Part shown: one piece after another, positions 1 to 9,061 of the stretch
How positions within the stretch are numbered: position 1 is the first letter of the stretch
Layout: every line of letters begins with the position of its first letter
Origin: Micromonospora olivasterospora
Lineage (GTDB): Bacteria; Actinomycetota; Actinomycetes; Mycobacteriales; Micromonosporaceae
DNA length: 64,000 nucleotides
Assembly: GCF_007830265.1 (NCBI RefSeq)
Contig: NZ_VLKE01000001.1
Span: forward strand, 3,844,001-3,908,000
Direction: 5' to 3'
Position numbers and translations under genes: made by a program
The notes under the pieces: generated by a model
What the model saw: only the letters and a program-made list of their open reading frames with translations
The model's database searches: none
Told to the model about the DNA's origin: nothing

Positions 1-338
1 TGGGCAAGCCCGGCCCGCGGTCCAGCCAGCCGTACGCGATCACCGCAGCCGGGAAGCGGACGTTCTCCCGGTGGCTGGCCGAGGATCCGGGGCGGGACAC
101 CATCCGCAACCCGATCGCCCTGCGGTTCGCCTTCGGCAACCTGCACTCGAGCAACCAGTTGCGCAACCTGCAGGCGACGGCCAACGATTACCACACGGAG
201 GCCCTCGCCCGGGTGCGGGAGCAGGTGAAGAACGCCAAGAAGGAGGGCGAGACCTACGACGCCAGCGCGTTGGAGTTCGCCGTGGCGTACCACAAGGCCG
301 CCCTCTCCTGGCTGAAGACCGCCCCGGTCGGCGGCTGA
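1..338 (+). CDS. PadR-family transcriptional regulator, 3' end only
   Basis: The window opens inside this gene; about 111 C-terminal residues are visible, ending at TGA 336-338. The first residues (a GKPGPRSSQPYAITAAGKR stretch followed by FSRWLAED) match the wing and 'Y.IT.AG...L..WL' end of the PadR winged-helix domain. The rest is mostly helical (HTEALARVREQVKNAKKEG), as in the C-terminal dimerisation helices of PadR proteins. PadR proteins are cytoplasmic repressors, often of efflux or stress genes. The effector and target cannot be seen here. The next gene (prfB) is in the same direction but almost 200 nt away, so an operon is unlikely. The family call rests on the short wing segment. 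Confidence 0.8.
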   Translation, partial: GKPGPRSSQPYAITAAGKRTFSRWLAEDPGRDTIRNPIALRFAFGNLHSSNQLRNLQATANDYHTEALARVREQVKNAKKEGETYDASALEFAVAYHKAALSWLKTAPVGG

Positions 339-530
339 CCTCCATCCCGTCGCGGCCGCCACCCCGCCACCGGGCCGCGACGGGGCCTCCCGCCGGGGCG
401 GGCGGGCCGCAACCCCGCCCGCGCCCCGGCCGGCCGTTGCCCCGGGCCCTCGCCGGTCCCGGGGCTCTTTCGGCATCTCACCGCGGGGCTGGCAAGCCCG
501 TCGCGCGCCCCGGCAGTACGCTTGTCTGTC

Positions 531-1652
531 GTGACCGCTGCCGATTACGCCGAACAGCTCAAGGACCTCGACGCCACCTTGCGCAACATCGAGGCCGTGC
601 TCGACCTCGACAGGCTGCGCGAGGACAAGGCCCGCCTCGAGGAGCAGGCCTCCGCGCCGGACCTGTGGGACGACCAGGCCAAGGCGCAGCAGGTGACCTC
701 GCAGCTGTCGTACGTCAACGGTGAGATCAACAAGCTGAGCGGCCTGCGCTCCCGGCTCGACGACGCCGGCGTGCTGCTGGAGCTGGCCGAGGCCGAGAAC
801 GACCCCGGGGTGCTCGCCGAGGTCGAGTCGGAGATCGGTGGGCTCACCAAGGCCATCCAGGAGATGGAGGTCCGCACGCTGCTTTCCGGCGAGTACGACT
901 CCCGGGAGGCGCTGGTGGCCATCCGCGCGGGTGCCGGCGGGGTGGACGCGGCCGACTTCGCCGAGATGCTGCTGCGGATGTACCTGCGCTGGGCGGAACG
1001 GCACGGCTACCCGACCGAGGTCTACGAAACCTCGTACGCGGAGGAGGCGGGCCTGAAGTCCGCCACGTTCACGGTGAAGGTCCCGTACGCCTACGGCACC
1101 CTCAGCGTCGAGTCGGGCACCCACCGGCTGGTCCGGATCAGCCCGTTCGACAACCAGGGCCGCCGGCAGACCAGCTTCGCCGGGGTGGAGGTGCTGCCGG
1201 TCGTCGAGCAGACCGACCACATCGACATTCCCGAGAACGAGATGCGCATCGACGTCTATCGGTCCTCGGGTCCGGGCGGGCAGAGCGTCAACACCACCGA
1301 CTCGGCGGTGCGGATCACCCACCTCCCGACCGGCATCGTGGTGACCTGCCAGAACGAGAAGTCCCAATTGCAGAACAAGGCGTCCGCGCTGCGGGTGCTC
1401 CAGGCCCGGCTGTTGGAGCGCAAGCGGCAGGAGGAGCAGGCCAAGCTGCAGGGCCTGAAGACCGAGGCCGCCGGCTCGTGGGGCGACCAGATGCGCTCGT
1501 ACGTCCTGCACCCGTATCAGATGGTGAAGGATCTGCGCACCGAGCAGGAGACAGGCAATCCGAGCGCGGTCTTCGACGGTGAGTTGGACAGTTTCATCGA
1601 GGCCGGTATCCGGTGGCGCAAGCAGCGGCAACTCTCCGGCGACGCAGCGTGA
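531..1652 (+). CDS. prfB: Peptide chain release factor 2
   Basis: Encodes RF2 (373 aa from the GTG at 531), which reads UGA and UAA stop codons on the ribosome and triggers peptide release. The SPF codon-recognition tripeptide is at residues 204-206 and the catalytic GGQ at 249-251, within [17 protein letters not shown]. The N-terminal half is the usual long helical domain 1. A TTG nine bases upstream is in frame, but the GTG gives the normal family N-terminus and lies about 8 nt after a possible -10 (TACGCT at 517), so the mRNA may be leaderless. The gene is one continuous frame, so the +1 programmed frameshift known from many bacterial prfB genes is absent. ftsE follows after 118 nt with its own promoter. 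Confidence 0.97.
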   Translation: MTAADYAEQLKDLDATLRNIEAVLDLDRLREDKARLEEQASAPDLWDDQAKAQQVTSQLSYVNGEINKLSGLRSRLDDAGVLLELAEAENDPGVLAEVESEIGGLTKAIQEMEVRTLLSGEYDSREALVAIRAGAGGVDAADFAEMLLRMYLRWAERHGYPTEVYETSYAEEAGLKSATFTVKVPYAYGTLSVESGTHRLVRISPFDNQGRRQTSFAGVEVLPVVEQTDHIDIPENEMRIDVYRSSGPGGQSVNTTDSAVRITHLPTGIVVTCQNEKSQLQNKASALRVLQARLLERKRQEEQAKLQGLKTEAAGSWGDQMRSYVLHPYQMVKDLRTEQETGNPSAVFDGELDSFIEAGIRWRKQRQLSGDAA

Positions 1653-1734
1653 TCGATCGAGGGCGGAGCGCGTCATCGATCTCCCGTCAACCGGCCATTT
1701 CGATGACGCGCCTCGCACCCATGGGGCGCGGCAC

Positions 1735-1762
1735 TTGGCTCATCGGTTACACCGCGTAGACT
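1735..1762 (+). promoter_or_regulatory. Candidate promoter of ftsE (leaderless)
   Basis: TTGGCT at 1735-1740 and TAGACT at 1757-1762 are separated by 16 bp. The predicted start site falls at about the GTG start codon of ftsE (1771), so the transcript would be leaderless, which is common in actinobacteria. This is pattern matching only. Confidence 0.45.
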
Positions 1763-1770
1763 CACCACCC

Positions 1771-2451
1771 GTGATTCAGCTTGAGCAAGTGACGAAGACG
1801 TACCCGAAGGCGTCCCGGCCTTCGCTCGACAACGTGTCCGTCTCGATCGAGAAGGGCGAGTTCGTCTTCTTCATCGGCCCATCCGGCTCCGGCAAGTCCA
1901 CCATCATCAAGCTGCTGCTGCACGAGGTCACCCCCAACAAGGGGCGCGTCATCGTGAACAGCAAGGACGTCACCTCGATGCGCTCGTGGAAGCGGCCGCA
2001 CTTCCGGCGTTCCATCGGCTGTGTCTTCCAGGACTTCCGGCTGCTGCCGAACCGCACCGCGTACGAGAACGTCGCGTTCGCCCTCGAGGTGATCGGCAAG
2101 ACCAAGGCGGTCGCCCGCCGGGTCGTGCCCGAGGTGCTGGAGCTGGTCGGGCTCGGTGGCAAGGAGCATCGCTACCCGCACGAGCTCTCCGGCGGTGAGC
2201 AGCAGCGGGTCGCCGTCGCCCGGGCGTTCGTCAACCGTCCGCTGATCCTGCTCGCGGACGAGCCGACCGGAAACCTGGACCCGGACACCTCGATCGAGAT
2301 CATGCGCCTGTTGGACCGGATCAACCGCACCGGTACGACTGTGGTGATGGTCACGCACGACTCCAACATCGTGAACCAGATGCGCCGCCGGGTGGTCGAG
2401 ATCGAGAGCGGTCGCATCGTGCGTGACCAGGCCCGGGGCGTCTACGGGTGA
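1771..2451 (+). CDS. ftsE: Cell division ATP-binding protein FtsE
   Basis: A 226-residue ABC-type ATPase that pairs with the membrane protein FtsX at the division site and controls peptidoglycan hydrolases. Walker [10 protein letters not shown] is at residues 36-44. The signature LSGGEQQR and Walker B LILLADEP follow, with the D-loop TGNLD and the switch His in VTHDSNIV. The Q-loop region [17 protein letters not shown] is typical of FtsE. GTG 1771 was chosen because it gives the standard N-terminus ([12 protein letters not shown]) and sits just after a good -10 box; there is no Shine-Dalgarno sequence. It is followed by ftsX after 67 nt, the conserved order. Confidence 0.97.
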   Translation: MIQLEQVTKTYPKASRPSLDNVSVSIEKGEFVFFIGPSGSGKSTIIKLLLHEVTPNKGRVIVNSKDVTSMRSWKRPHFRRSIGCVFQDFRLLPNRTAYENVAFALEVIGKTKAVARRVVPEVLELVGLGGKEHRYPHELSGGEQQRVAVARAFVNRPLILLADEPTGNLDPDTSIEIMRLLDRINRTGTTVVMVTHDSNIVNQMRRRVVEIESGRIVRDQARGVYG

Positions 2452-2518
2452 GCCGGCGCTCCACCCCCGTTCAGCCTGACGACGATCACCTCACGCCGGA
2501 GACCCGGAGGAATTCCCG

Positions 2519-3394
2519 ATGCGCGTGAAATACGTCCTGTCCGAGGTACTGGTCGGACTGTGGCGCAACGTCACCATGACCATCGCCATGATCATCACGA
2601 TGGCCGTGTCGTTGACCATGCTCGGTGTCAGCGGCCTGGTCTACACCAAGGTCGCGGACATGAAGGACCTGTACTACAAGAACATCCAGGTCTCGATCTT
2701 CCTCGACGAGCAGGTCACCGAGCAGCAGCGCACCGACCTGCAGGCGAAGCTCGACAGCGACCCGCTGGTCAAGGACGTCATCTACGTCAACAAGGACGAG
2801 GCGTACAAGCGCTTCCAGGAGATGTTCCAGGACGCTCCGGATCTGTTGAGCGCGGTCAAGGCCGACAGCCTGCCCGAGTCGTTCCGGCTCACGCTGGTCA
2901 ACCCCGAGCAGTACAAGGACATCTACGAGCAGTACAAGGCCACCGAGGGCGTCGACGAGATCGTCGACCAGAGCCGGCTGCTGGACAAGATCTTCGACCT
3001 GTTCACCGCCGCGCAGAACATCGCCCTGGTCGCCGCGATCGCGATGGCCATCGCCGCCCTGCTGCTGGTCGCCAACACCATCCAGGTGGCCGCGTACAGC
3101 AAGCGGCGCGAGGTCGCCGTCATGAAGCTGGTCGGCGCGTCCAACTGGTTCATCCAGGCGCCGTTCGTGCTGGAGGCCGTGGTCGCCGGGCTGATCGGCT
3201 CGGTGCTGGGCCTCTGCGCGCTGATCGGCCTGAAGTTCTTCCTCTTCGACGGCTCGCTGAGCGCCCTGCAGGGCCTGTTCTCGCCGGTGAGCTGGGGCGA
3301 CATCTTCCTGATCTTCCCGGTCATGGCGGCTGTCGGCGGCCTGGTCAGCGCCGTCACCGGCTGGGTCACCCTGCGGTTCTACCTGCGGGTCTAG
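2519..3394 (+). CDS. ftsX: Cell division protein FtsX (permease-like)
   Basis: A 291-residue integral membrane partner of FtsE. The layout is typical of the family: a short cytoplasmic N-terminus (MRVKYVLSEVLVGLWRN), TM1 at about residues 20-42, an extracytoplasmic domain of about 120 residues rich in charged residues, then three TM segments in the C-terminal half (from about IALVAAIAMAIAALLLVANT onward). A KRREVAVMKLVGAS loop lies between TM2 and TM3, a FtsX/MacB-fold hallmark. A strong ribosome site (GGAGGAAT) precedes the ATG. FtsX passes FtsE ATPase cycles to cell-wall hydrolases outside the membrane. A strong hairpin ends the operon. Confidence 0.97.
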   Translation: MRVKYVLSEVLVGLWRNVTMTIAMIITMAVSLTMLGVSGLVYTKVADMKDLYYKNIQVSIFLDEQVTEQQRTDLQAKLDSDPLVKDVIYVNKDEAYKRFQEMFQDAPDLLSAVKADSLPESFRLTLVNPEQYKDIYEQYKATEGVDEIVDQSRLLDKIFDLFTAAQNIALVAAIAMAIAALLLVANTIQVAAYSKRREVAVMKLVGASNWFIQAPFVLEAVVAGLIGSVLGLCALIGLKFFLFDGSLSALQGLFSPVSWGDIFLIFPVMAAVGGLVSAVTGWVTLRFYLRV

Positions 3395-3423
3395 CTCCCG
3401 CCCGGGTCTCCTGACCGCCGCGG

Positions 3424-3461
3424 GTGCCCTCCGGCGCGGAATAATCCGCGCCGGAGGGCAC
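3424..3461 (+). terminator. Terminator after ftsX
   Basis: A perfect 17-bp inverted repeat (3424-3440 and 3445-3461) with an ATAA loop, starting 30 nt after the ftsX stop. There is no long U-run, as is usual for high-GC actinobacterial terminators. Confidence 0.8.
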
Positions 3462-3561
3462 TTGTGGTTCGGGTAGCATGATCCCGCTTCCGGCCGCCCG
3501 GCGTGCTCCACGCCCAGCACTGCGCGGTCCGCAGGAAGCCGCACGGGAGGAGGTGGCGCCG

Positions 3562-4041
3562 ATGCCACGCGAGAAGGGGCGCAAGGTCGTCGCCTCCAAC
3601 AAGAAGGCACGCCACGACTACGCCATCCTCGACACGTACGAGGCGGGCATGGCGCTGACCGGCACCGAGGTCAAGTCGCTGCGCGCGGGGCGGGCGTCGC
3701 TGGTCGACGCGTTCGCCCAGGAGCGCGACGGCGAGCTGTACCTGCACGGCATGCACATCCCGGAGTACGTCCAGGGCACCTGGACCAACCACGAGCCCCG
3801 GCGCACCCGCAAGCTGCTGCTCAAGCGGCTGGAGATCGACCGGTTGATCGGCAAGACCCGGGAGAGCGGGCTCACCCTGGTGCCGCTGCAGGTGTACTTC
3901 GCGGACGGCTGGGCCAAGGTGGAGATCGGCCTGGCCAAGGGCAAGAAGGCGTACGACAAGCGTCAGGACCTGGCCAAGCGGGACGCGCAGCGGGAGATGG
4001 TTCGCGCGGTCGGCCGCCGCGGCAAGGGCATGGACGACTGA
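3562..4041 (+). CDS. smpB: SsrA-binding protein SmpB
   Basis: A 159-residue RNA-binding protein that works with tmRNA in trans-translation, rescuing stalled ribosomes and tagging nascent chains for proteolysis. Family motifs are clear: N-terminal [17 protein letters not shown], then [16 protein letters not shown], then the [11 protein letters not shown] and [13 protein letters not shown] blocks. The basic C-terminal tail ([21 protein letters not shown]...) enters the mRNA channel. ATG 3562 is chosen because AGGAGGTG lies at the right distance and the protein then has normal length; an upstream in-frame ATG at 3478 would add an unrelated proline- and alanine-rich extension. Its partner RNA ssrA follows directly. 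Confidence 0.97.
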   Translation: MPREKGRKVVASNKKARHDYAILDTYEAGMALTGTEVKSLRAGRASLVDAFAQERDGELYLHGMHIPEYVQGTWTNHEPRRTRKLLLKRLEIDRLIGKTRESGLTLVPLQVYFADGWAKVEIGLAKGKKAYDKRQDLAKRDAQREMVRAVGRRGKGMDD

Positions 4042-4146
4042 AAAGTCCCGTATGTCCGGCTGACCCGCCGGACCGGGGCTCGGGGATGAAACCCGTTGCG
4101 GCAGGCGTTAGGCTAGGTGGCGCCGCCACAGGGGCGGTCCTCCCGA

Positions 4147-4522
4147 GGGGGTGACAGGTTTCGACTTCGTACGTTGCGGCAGGGGAAGCGAGCCGAGGAA
4201 GCCGACGTCGTCTCGTGAATCGTTCGTCGGAAAACAATAAGCGCCAAGAGCAATCGCGCTGACTTCGCTCTCGCCGCCTGAGGCGAGTAGCAAGTCTGTC
4301 GGCCTGGGAGCGCCTTCGACCCAGTTAGCCGGCATCAGCTAGGAGGCTGGCCAATCGGACCCGGTCGCGGGGTCCGTGCGGCGAGATCAATCAGCGACTG
4401 GGCCCGTCACACCGACTCGCTCGCGTGATCGGAGGGGCCGAGTAGAGGCACAGCGAGCTGCGCTCGGAGAAGCCCTGACAAGGCGGCGAAGGACCCGGGT
4501 TCGATTCCCGGCACCTCCACCA
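4147..4522 (+). ncRNA. ssrA: Transfer-messenger RNA (tmRNA)
   Basis: A 376-nt tmRNA. The tRNA-like ends pair: GGGGGTG (4147-4153) with CACCTCC (4512-4518, one G-U), then discriminator A and an encoded CCA (4520-4522). The conserved GTGACAGGTTTCGACTTCG follows the 5' arm and the T-arm GGGTTCGATTCCC lies near the 3' end. The internal reading frame GCC AAG AGC ... GCC TGA at 4243-4281 encodes the tag AKSNRADFALAA, which ends in the normal LAA degron. It lies directly downstream of smpB, its protein partner. Confidence 0.96.
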
Positions 4523-4528
4523 CCTGAC

Positions 4529-4563
4529 CTGCGCGCCCCGGTCCTCCGGACCGGGGCGCGCAG
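4529..4563 (+). terminator. tmRNA terminator
   Basis: A perfect 16-bp inverted repeat (4529-4544 and 4548-4563) with a 3-nt loop starts 7 nt after the tmRNA CCA end. The following 158 nt up to the next gene show no further clear feature. Confidence 0.8.
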
Positions 4564-4721
4564 TCGTATCCGCCGCCGTCTCCGGATGCGTCCTGGTGCT
4601 GTTGGGGTTAACGTGGCGATTGGGCCCAATGGGGCAGATGAGGCGAGTCGTGCATCTGGACACCGCCTGCCGCTGGGTCCACCATCGCGGTACGCGGTAG
4701 CGAAGCAGCGCGGGAGGTGCC

Positions 4722-5174
4722 ATGGTCACCCAGATCCAGCAGCCGTCCACCGTCGCCCCGGCGGTCCACCCGCCCCGGCCCACCCTCCTCGCAGACGTGC
4801 CCGCCCTGACCCGGGCCCTCGCCGCCCCCGCCGGCGCGCCCCGCTGGCGGGAGCACCTGCTCACCCGGCTCGGCCCGCTGCACCAGGGGTTCGCCGAGCA
4901 CGTCGAGGCCACCGAGGGGCCGGCCGGGCTCTACGCCGAACTGATCGCCCACGCGCCCCGGCTGGACCACGGGGTGCGGCTGCTCACCCAGGAACACGCC
5001 GGCATCACGGAGGCCCTCGCCGCGCTCCAGCGTGCCGCCGAGCGGGCCGGTGTACCGGCCGAGGAGGTCCGGCTGCGGGCCGGGTACCTGGTCGAGCTGC
5101 TGTCCCGGCACCGCCAGCGCGGCGCGGACCTGCTCTGGCAGGCGTACGAGACGGACCTGGGCGGGGAGACCTGA
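4722..5174 (+). CDS. Hemerythrin-like (HHE) helical protein
   Basis: A 150-residue soluble protein, predicted all-helical. Histidine and acidic positions spaced as in hemerythrin HHE proteins are visible: LHQGFAEHVE, a later RLDHGVRLLTQEHAGI, and SRHRQRGADLLWQAYETDLGGE at the end. Such proteins bind a di-iron centre and sense or buffer oxygen or NO; iron binding here is inferred from histidine spacing only. ATG 4722 follows GGGAGGTG at a good distance. It appears to be monocistronic. Confidence 0.6.
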   Translation: MVTQIQQPSTVAPAVHPPRPTLLADVPALTRALAAPAGAPRWREHLLTRLGPLHQGFAEHVEATEGPAGLYAELIAHAPRLDHGVRLLTQEHAGITEALAALQRAAERAGVPAEEVRLRAGYLVELLSRHRQRGADLLWQAYETDLGGET

Positions 5175-5216
5175 CGCCGGCAGGAACCGCTGCCCGCGGG
5201 GCCGCGTCCAAGGGGT

Positions 5217-6239
5217 ATGCGCCGAGTATCTGTCCTGGTGAGTCTGCCTTTGTTGGTCCTCGCGGCCGGGTGTGCCCCGGCGGGCACCGACCCCTCCGGC
5301 GGCGTCGGAGACCCCGGTTCCCAGCTGGCGGCGTTCCGGCAGCGGGCCACCGCGGTGGCCGAGGCGTGGCGGCCGGGGCAGGACTGGGCGAGCGGTTACC
5401 TGCCGCTCCAGGACCCGACCGTGCTGGTCGGCGACCCCGGCTTCACCACGGACACCGAGCAGGCGTTCCGGGCCGGCTGGTACCGGGAGCAGATCACGTT
5501 GCCGACCGACGAGCCGGCCGACGGCACGATCCGGTTCCCCGACGGGACGCTCACCGCGCCGCTGGTCAGCGCCGTCGACGCGTACCGGCAGCTCGACCAG
5601 GGGGATCCGCCCCCGTGCCCCGGCCGACCGGCAGCCCCGAAGCCCGAGCAGAAGCCGGGATTCCGCCCGAAGCCGGGGGCGACGGGGGGCCCGATCGTCG
5701 AGCCGGGCCCCGACGGTTCGCTCGTCTCGCCCAGCCCGGACCCGGACGCGCCGGTCAGCGGCATCCCGGCGTCCGGCTGCGTACCGCTGACGGTCACCGC
5801 CGTGCGGCTCGGCGCCGCGCCGGTGCGGACCAGCCGGGGCGAGGCGCAGGTGCCGGCATGGCTGTTCACCGTGGAGGAGCTGAAGGCCCCGGTGGCCCGG
5901 CTCGCCGTCGCGCCGGGCGCGGCCACCCCCGTACCGCAGGCGCCGGCGCCCGCCGGGCAGGTGCCCGACGGCGTGGCCGGCGCGCAGGACCTCACGGCCC
6001 TCTCCGGGACGCGGCTGACCTGGCGGATCGGCATGGGCGCCTGCGACACGGGCGGCACGCCGCTGGTGGAGGAGCGCGACGACGTGGTCGTGGTCGGTGG
6101 CGCCGTCACCCCGGCCACCGGCGTCTGCACCGACCAACTCCTGCTCAAGCCGGTCACCGCGACGCTGAAGGCGCCGCTCGGCGCCCGGCCGGTGCTCGAC
6201 GTGGCCACCGGCGCGCCGCTGGTCCTGCGTCCCCTCTAG
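5217..6239 (+). CDS. Secreted lipoprotein, unknown function
   Basis: A 340-residue protein with a type II signal peptide: MRRVSVLVSLPLLVLAAGC, lipobox LAAGC with the lipidated Cys at residue 19. The mature part is rich in Pro, Gly and Ala, with a low-complexity proline linker around residues 130-185 (RPAAPKPEQKPGFRPKPGA and following). No enzyme motif is visible. It is probably anchored on the outer face of the membrane. The gene converges with the decarboxylase gene that ends 16 nt away. Confidence 0.75.
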   Translation: MRRVSVLVSLPLLVLAAGCAPAGTDPSGGVGDPGSQLAAFRQRATAVAEAWRPGQDWASGYLPLQDPTVLVGDPGFTTDTEQAFRAGWYREQITLPTDEPADGTIRFPDGTLTAPLVSAVDAYRQLDQGDPPPCPGRPAAPKPEQKPGFRPKPGATGGPIVEPGPDGSLVSPSPDPDAPVSGIPASGCVPLTVTAVRLGAAPVRTSRGEAQVPAWLFTVEELKAPVARLAVAPGAATPVPQAPAPAGQVPDGVAGAQDLTALSGTRLTWRIGMGACDTGGTPLVEERDDVVVVGGAVTPATGVCTDQLLLKPVTATLKAPLGARPVLDVATGAPLVLRPL

Positions 6240-6254
6240 GAGCCCGCGCGGGCC

Positions 6255-7849
6255 CTAGAGCAGCCGGGGTACGTCGGTGCTGATCGGCACCGGCAGCACG
6301 GTGGGCCGGTCCGCGGCCAGCGCCGCGCGCAGCGCCTCGCCGAGCTGCTCGGGCCGTTCGACGGCCTCGCCGGCGCAGCCGTACCCCCGGGCCACCGCCG
6401 TGACGTCCAGCCCCGGCAGGTCCAGCCCGGGCACCCCGGGGGTGTGCTTCAGCTCGGCGAACGACTTGAGGATCGCGTACTGCTGGTTGACCGGGACCAC
6501 GACGGCCAGCGGCAGGCGCAGCCGTGCGGCGGTCCACAGCGCCTGCACCGAGTAGTGGAACGAGCCGTCGCCGATCACCGCGACCACCGGGCGGCACCGC
6601 CCGGTGTCCCGCTCGGCCAGCGCGATGCCGACCGCCGCCGGCAGCCCGAATCCCAGCCCTCCACTGGCCATCGTGAAGTACGACCCGGGTCGGGTGGTCG
6701 GCAGCCGGCGGCGCAGGGCGGCCAGGTTGGACGGTGACTCCTGCACCAGCACCCCGTCCGGCGGCCAGTGCTCTGCCAGGGTGGCGAAGAGGCCGTCCGG
6801 GCTCAGCGGCGGGCCGCAGTCGGGCGGCGGCGGGGCGGCCCGGGGCGGTGGTGGCGGGCGGTCGGCCGGCGGCACGAGGTCGGCCAGGGCGGCCAGGGCC
6901 AGGCCGGCGTCGCCGAGCAGGCTGTCCCCGACCGGCGCGCGGGCGGCCTCGCCCGGATCGTCGGTGACGTGCAGCAGCCGGGTGCCGGCGGGCAGGTAGT
7001 CCCCCGGCACGTACGGGTAGTACCGGAAGACGGGGCGCCGACCACCAGCACCGTGTCGTGCCCGCGCAGCGCCTCGGCCAGCGGCCCGATCGCGTACGGC
7101 AGCACCCCCCGGAAGTGCCGGTGGTCCTCGGGGAACGCGGCGCGCTCCGGGGCCGGGGCGGACCAGACCGGCGCGGCCAGCCGCTCGGCCAGCGCGACCG
7201 CAGCCGGCCACGCCCCGGCCCGGTCCACGGCCGAGCCGAGGACCAGCGCGGGGGAGCGGCTGGCGGCCACGGCGTCGGCGAACTCCCGCAGCCGCTGCGG
7301 GTCCGGGGCGTACCGGGTGGCCACCGTACGCACGACGGGCGCGCCCGCCGCCGGCTGGTCCCAGTCGTCCAGCGGCAGGGAGAGGAAGACCGGCCCGGCC
7401 GGCGGCTGCACCGCTGTGGCGTACGCCCGCATGAACGCCGCCGGGATGTCCTGTGCGCGGGCCGGCTCGTAGCTCCACTTCACGTACGGCTGGGTCAGCT
7501 CGGCCGCCCGGGGGTTGGCCAGCCGCGGCTCGATCAGCAGCATCTGCCGGGTCTGCTGCCCGGCGGTGACGATCAGCGGCGTCTTGTTGTGCCAGGCGGT
7601 GACCAGATTGCCCATGCCGTTGCCGGTGCCCGGGGCGGTGTGCAGGTTGACGTGCGCGGGGCGGCCGGTGGCCTGGGCGTACCCGTCGGCCATGGCGACG
7701 GCGGACGCCTCGTGCAGGGCGTGGACGTACCGGAAGTCGCCGGGGAAGTCCTGGAGGAAGGGCTCCTCGGTGGAGCCGGGGTTGCCGAAGACGGTGGTCA
7801 GGTCCAGCGCCCGGAGCAGGTCGTAGGTCGTCTCGCGGACCGTTGCCAT
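6255..7849 (-). pseudogene. Thiamine-diphosphate decarboxylase (benzoylformate decarboxylase-like), one frameshift
   Basis: Two overlapping frames together encode a full ThDP enzyme of about 530 residues. The first part (start 7849) runs from MATVRETTYDLLRALDLTTVFGNPGSTE through EASAVAMADGYAQATGR and NLHTAPGTGNGMGNL (N-terminal Pyr domain), then breaks after GHDTVLVVGAP. The other frame continues VFRYYPYVPGDYLPAG to the PP domain with the ThDP/Mg motif GDGSFHYSVQALW...NQQYAILKSF. Adding one C in the C4 run of the coding strand (G4 at 7032-7035) restores one frame. The family decarboxylates 2-keto acids such as benzoylformate; the substrate here is unproven. Either a recent inactivating deletion or a homopolymer sequencing error; the latter seems at least as likely because both halves are otherwise intact. 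Confidence 0.85.
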
Positions 7850-7998
7850 CGGCGGGCCTCCGTCTCGCGGCGCGTGCTGCCTCCTGGCCGGAGGACGCCC
7901 GGCGACCGTCCCCGACCTGCCGAATCTATCGGGAGGAGACTCACCTATCGGGCGCTTTGCCGCGCTTCTGCCGGGGCGACCCGCCGCGGCTCCGGTCC

Positions 7999-8036
7999 GG
8001 CGGCTCGCGGCGCCCGCCGGGACGCCGCGAGCCGCC
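7999..8036 (-). terminator. Terminator of the MTA phosphorylase gene
   Basis: A 14-bp perfect inverted repeat (7999-8012 and 8023-8036) lies directly downstream of the minus-strand phosphorylase stop codon. The rest of the gap 7850-8042 shows no gene. Confidence 0.6.
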
Positions 8037-8042
8037 CGGCCG

Positions 8043-8846
8043 TCAGGGCAGCGGGAAGGGGAGCTTGATCCCGTCGAGCGCGTGCCCGCACGGGCAGTCC
8101 CGCTCGGTGGGCAGGGCGGCGACGGCGTCCCGCAGCACCCCGCGCAGCCGGTCGGTGTTCTCCCGGAACACCCGGAAGACCTCCTCCTGGGTCACCGACT
8201 CCCCGGCCTCCACCCCGGCGTCGAGGTCGGTGACCAGCGCGATCGGGGTGTAGCAGAGGGCCAACTCCCGGGCCAGCACCGCCTCGGGGTGGCCCGTCAT
8301 GTTGACGATGGCGCCGCCGATCGCCGTGAACCACCGGGACTCCGCCCGGGAGGAGAAGCGGGGCCCCTCCACGACCACCATCGTGCCGCCGTCGACCGCC
8401 GCAACGCCCTGGCCGGCGGCGGCGCCGAGCAAAGTACGCCGGCCGACCGGGCAGTACGGGTCGGCGAAGGCGACGTGCACCGCGCCCTGGTCGTAGTACG
8501 TCTGGGTGCGGCCACTGGTCCGGTCGATCAGCTGGTCCGGCACGACGAAGGTGCCCGGCCCCAGCTCGGGGCGGAGCCCACCGACCGCGCACGGGGCGAT
8601 GACCTGACGCACCCCGAGCGACCGCAGGGCCCACAGGTTCGCCCGGTACGGGATCTTGTGCGGCGGGTACCGGTGGTCACGCCCGTGCCGGGGCAGGAAG
8701 GCCACCTGCCGGCCGCCCATCTCCGCCACCGTGACGGGGTCGGACGGCTCCCCGTACGGCGTCTCCACGCGGTGCTCGCTGGCCCCTTCCAGCAAGGCGT
8801 AGAGGCCGGAACCGCCGATCACTCCGATGTCCGCCGTCGGGCCCAT
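8043..8846 (-). CDS. mtnP: S-methyl-5'-thioadenosine phosphorylase
   Basis: A 267-residue cytoplasmic nucleoside phosphorylase of the MTAP/PNP-II family. It cleaves methylthioadenosine with phosphate to adenine and 5-methylthioribose-1-phosphate (methionine salvage). Seen: the phosphate-binding N-terminus GVIGGSGLY, then FLPRHGRDHRYPPHKIPYRAN, the loop APCAVGGLRPELGPG, and the substrate block VVVEGPRFSSRAESRWF...NMTGHPEAVLARELALCY with the family's NMT(G/S). Length is normal. Start ATG 8846. Some homologues prefer other purine nucleosides, so the substrate is inferred. Confidence 0.9.
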   Translation of the reverse strand: MGPTADIGVIGGSGLYALLEGASEHRVETPYGEPSDPVTVAEMGGRQVAFLPRHGRDHRYPPHKIPYRANLWALRSLGVRQVIAPCAVGGLRPELGPGTFVVPDQLIDRTSGRTQTYYDQGAVHVAFADPYCPVGRRTLLGAAAGQGVAAVDGGTMVVVEGPRFSSRAESRWFTAIGGAIVNMTGHPEAVLARELALCYTPIALVTDLDAGVEAGESVTQEEVFRVFRENTDRLRGVLRDAVAALPTERDCPCGHALDGIKLPFPLP

Positions 8847-8926
8847 CGCCGTCCCTTCGTTCGTGATCGATCACCTACCGGTCAGACCTTAGCCAGTGCG
8901 CGGGGAGGCAGGCTATGGTGCCAGGC

Positions 8927-9058
8927 ATGGCAGTGACAGCACGGATGGGCCCGGTGTCCGGAGCCGCCCTCGACACTGTCCGGCTCCGGGCCGGCGGTGC
9001 AGTTCAGGGCGGTTGTGCCGGCCGGGGCGGCGGCGCCCCCGTCCCCGCGCACGGCTGA
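8927..9058 (+). CDS. Possible 43-residue upstream ORF
   Basis: An ATG ORF (MAVTARMGPVSG... ending APVPAHG) that stops 3 nt before the GTG start of the YqgE gene. It has a purine-rich GGGGAGGCAGG about 15 nt before the ATG. No homologue is recognised and the composition is simple (Gly/Ala). It could be a leader peptide or just transcribed 5' sequence. Confidence 0.2.
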   Translation: MAVTARMGPVSGAALDTVRLRAGGAVQGGCAGRGGGAPVPAHG

Positions 9059-9061
9059 CGG

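Noticed and set aside
531..1652. Programmed +1 frameshift in prfB
   Set aside because: The gene is a single uninterrupted frame with no in-frame UGA in the early codons.
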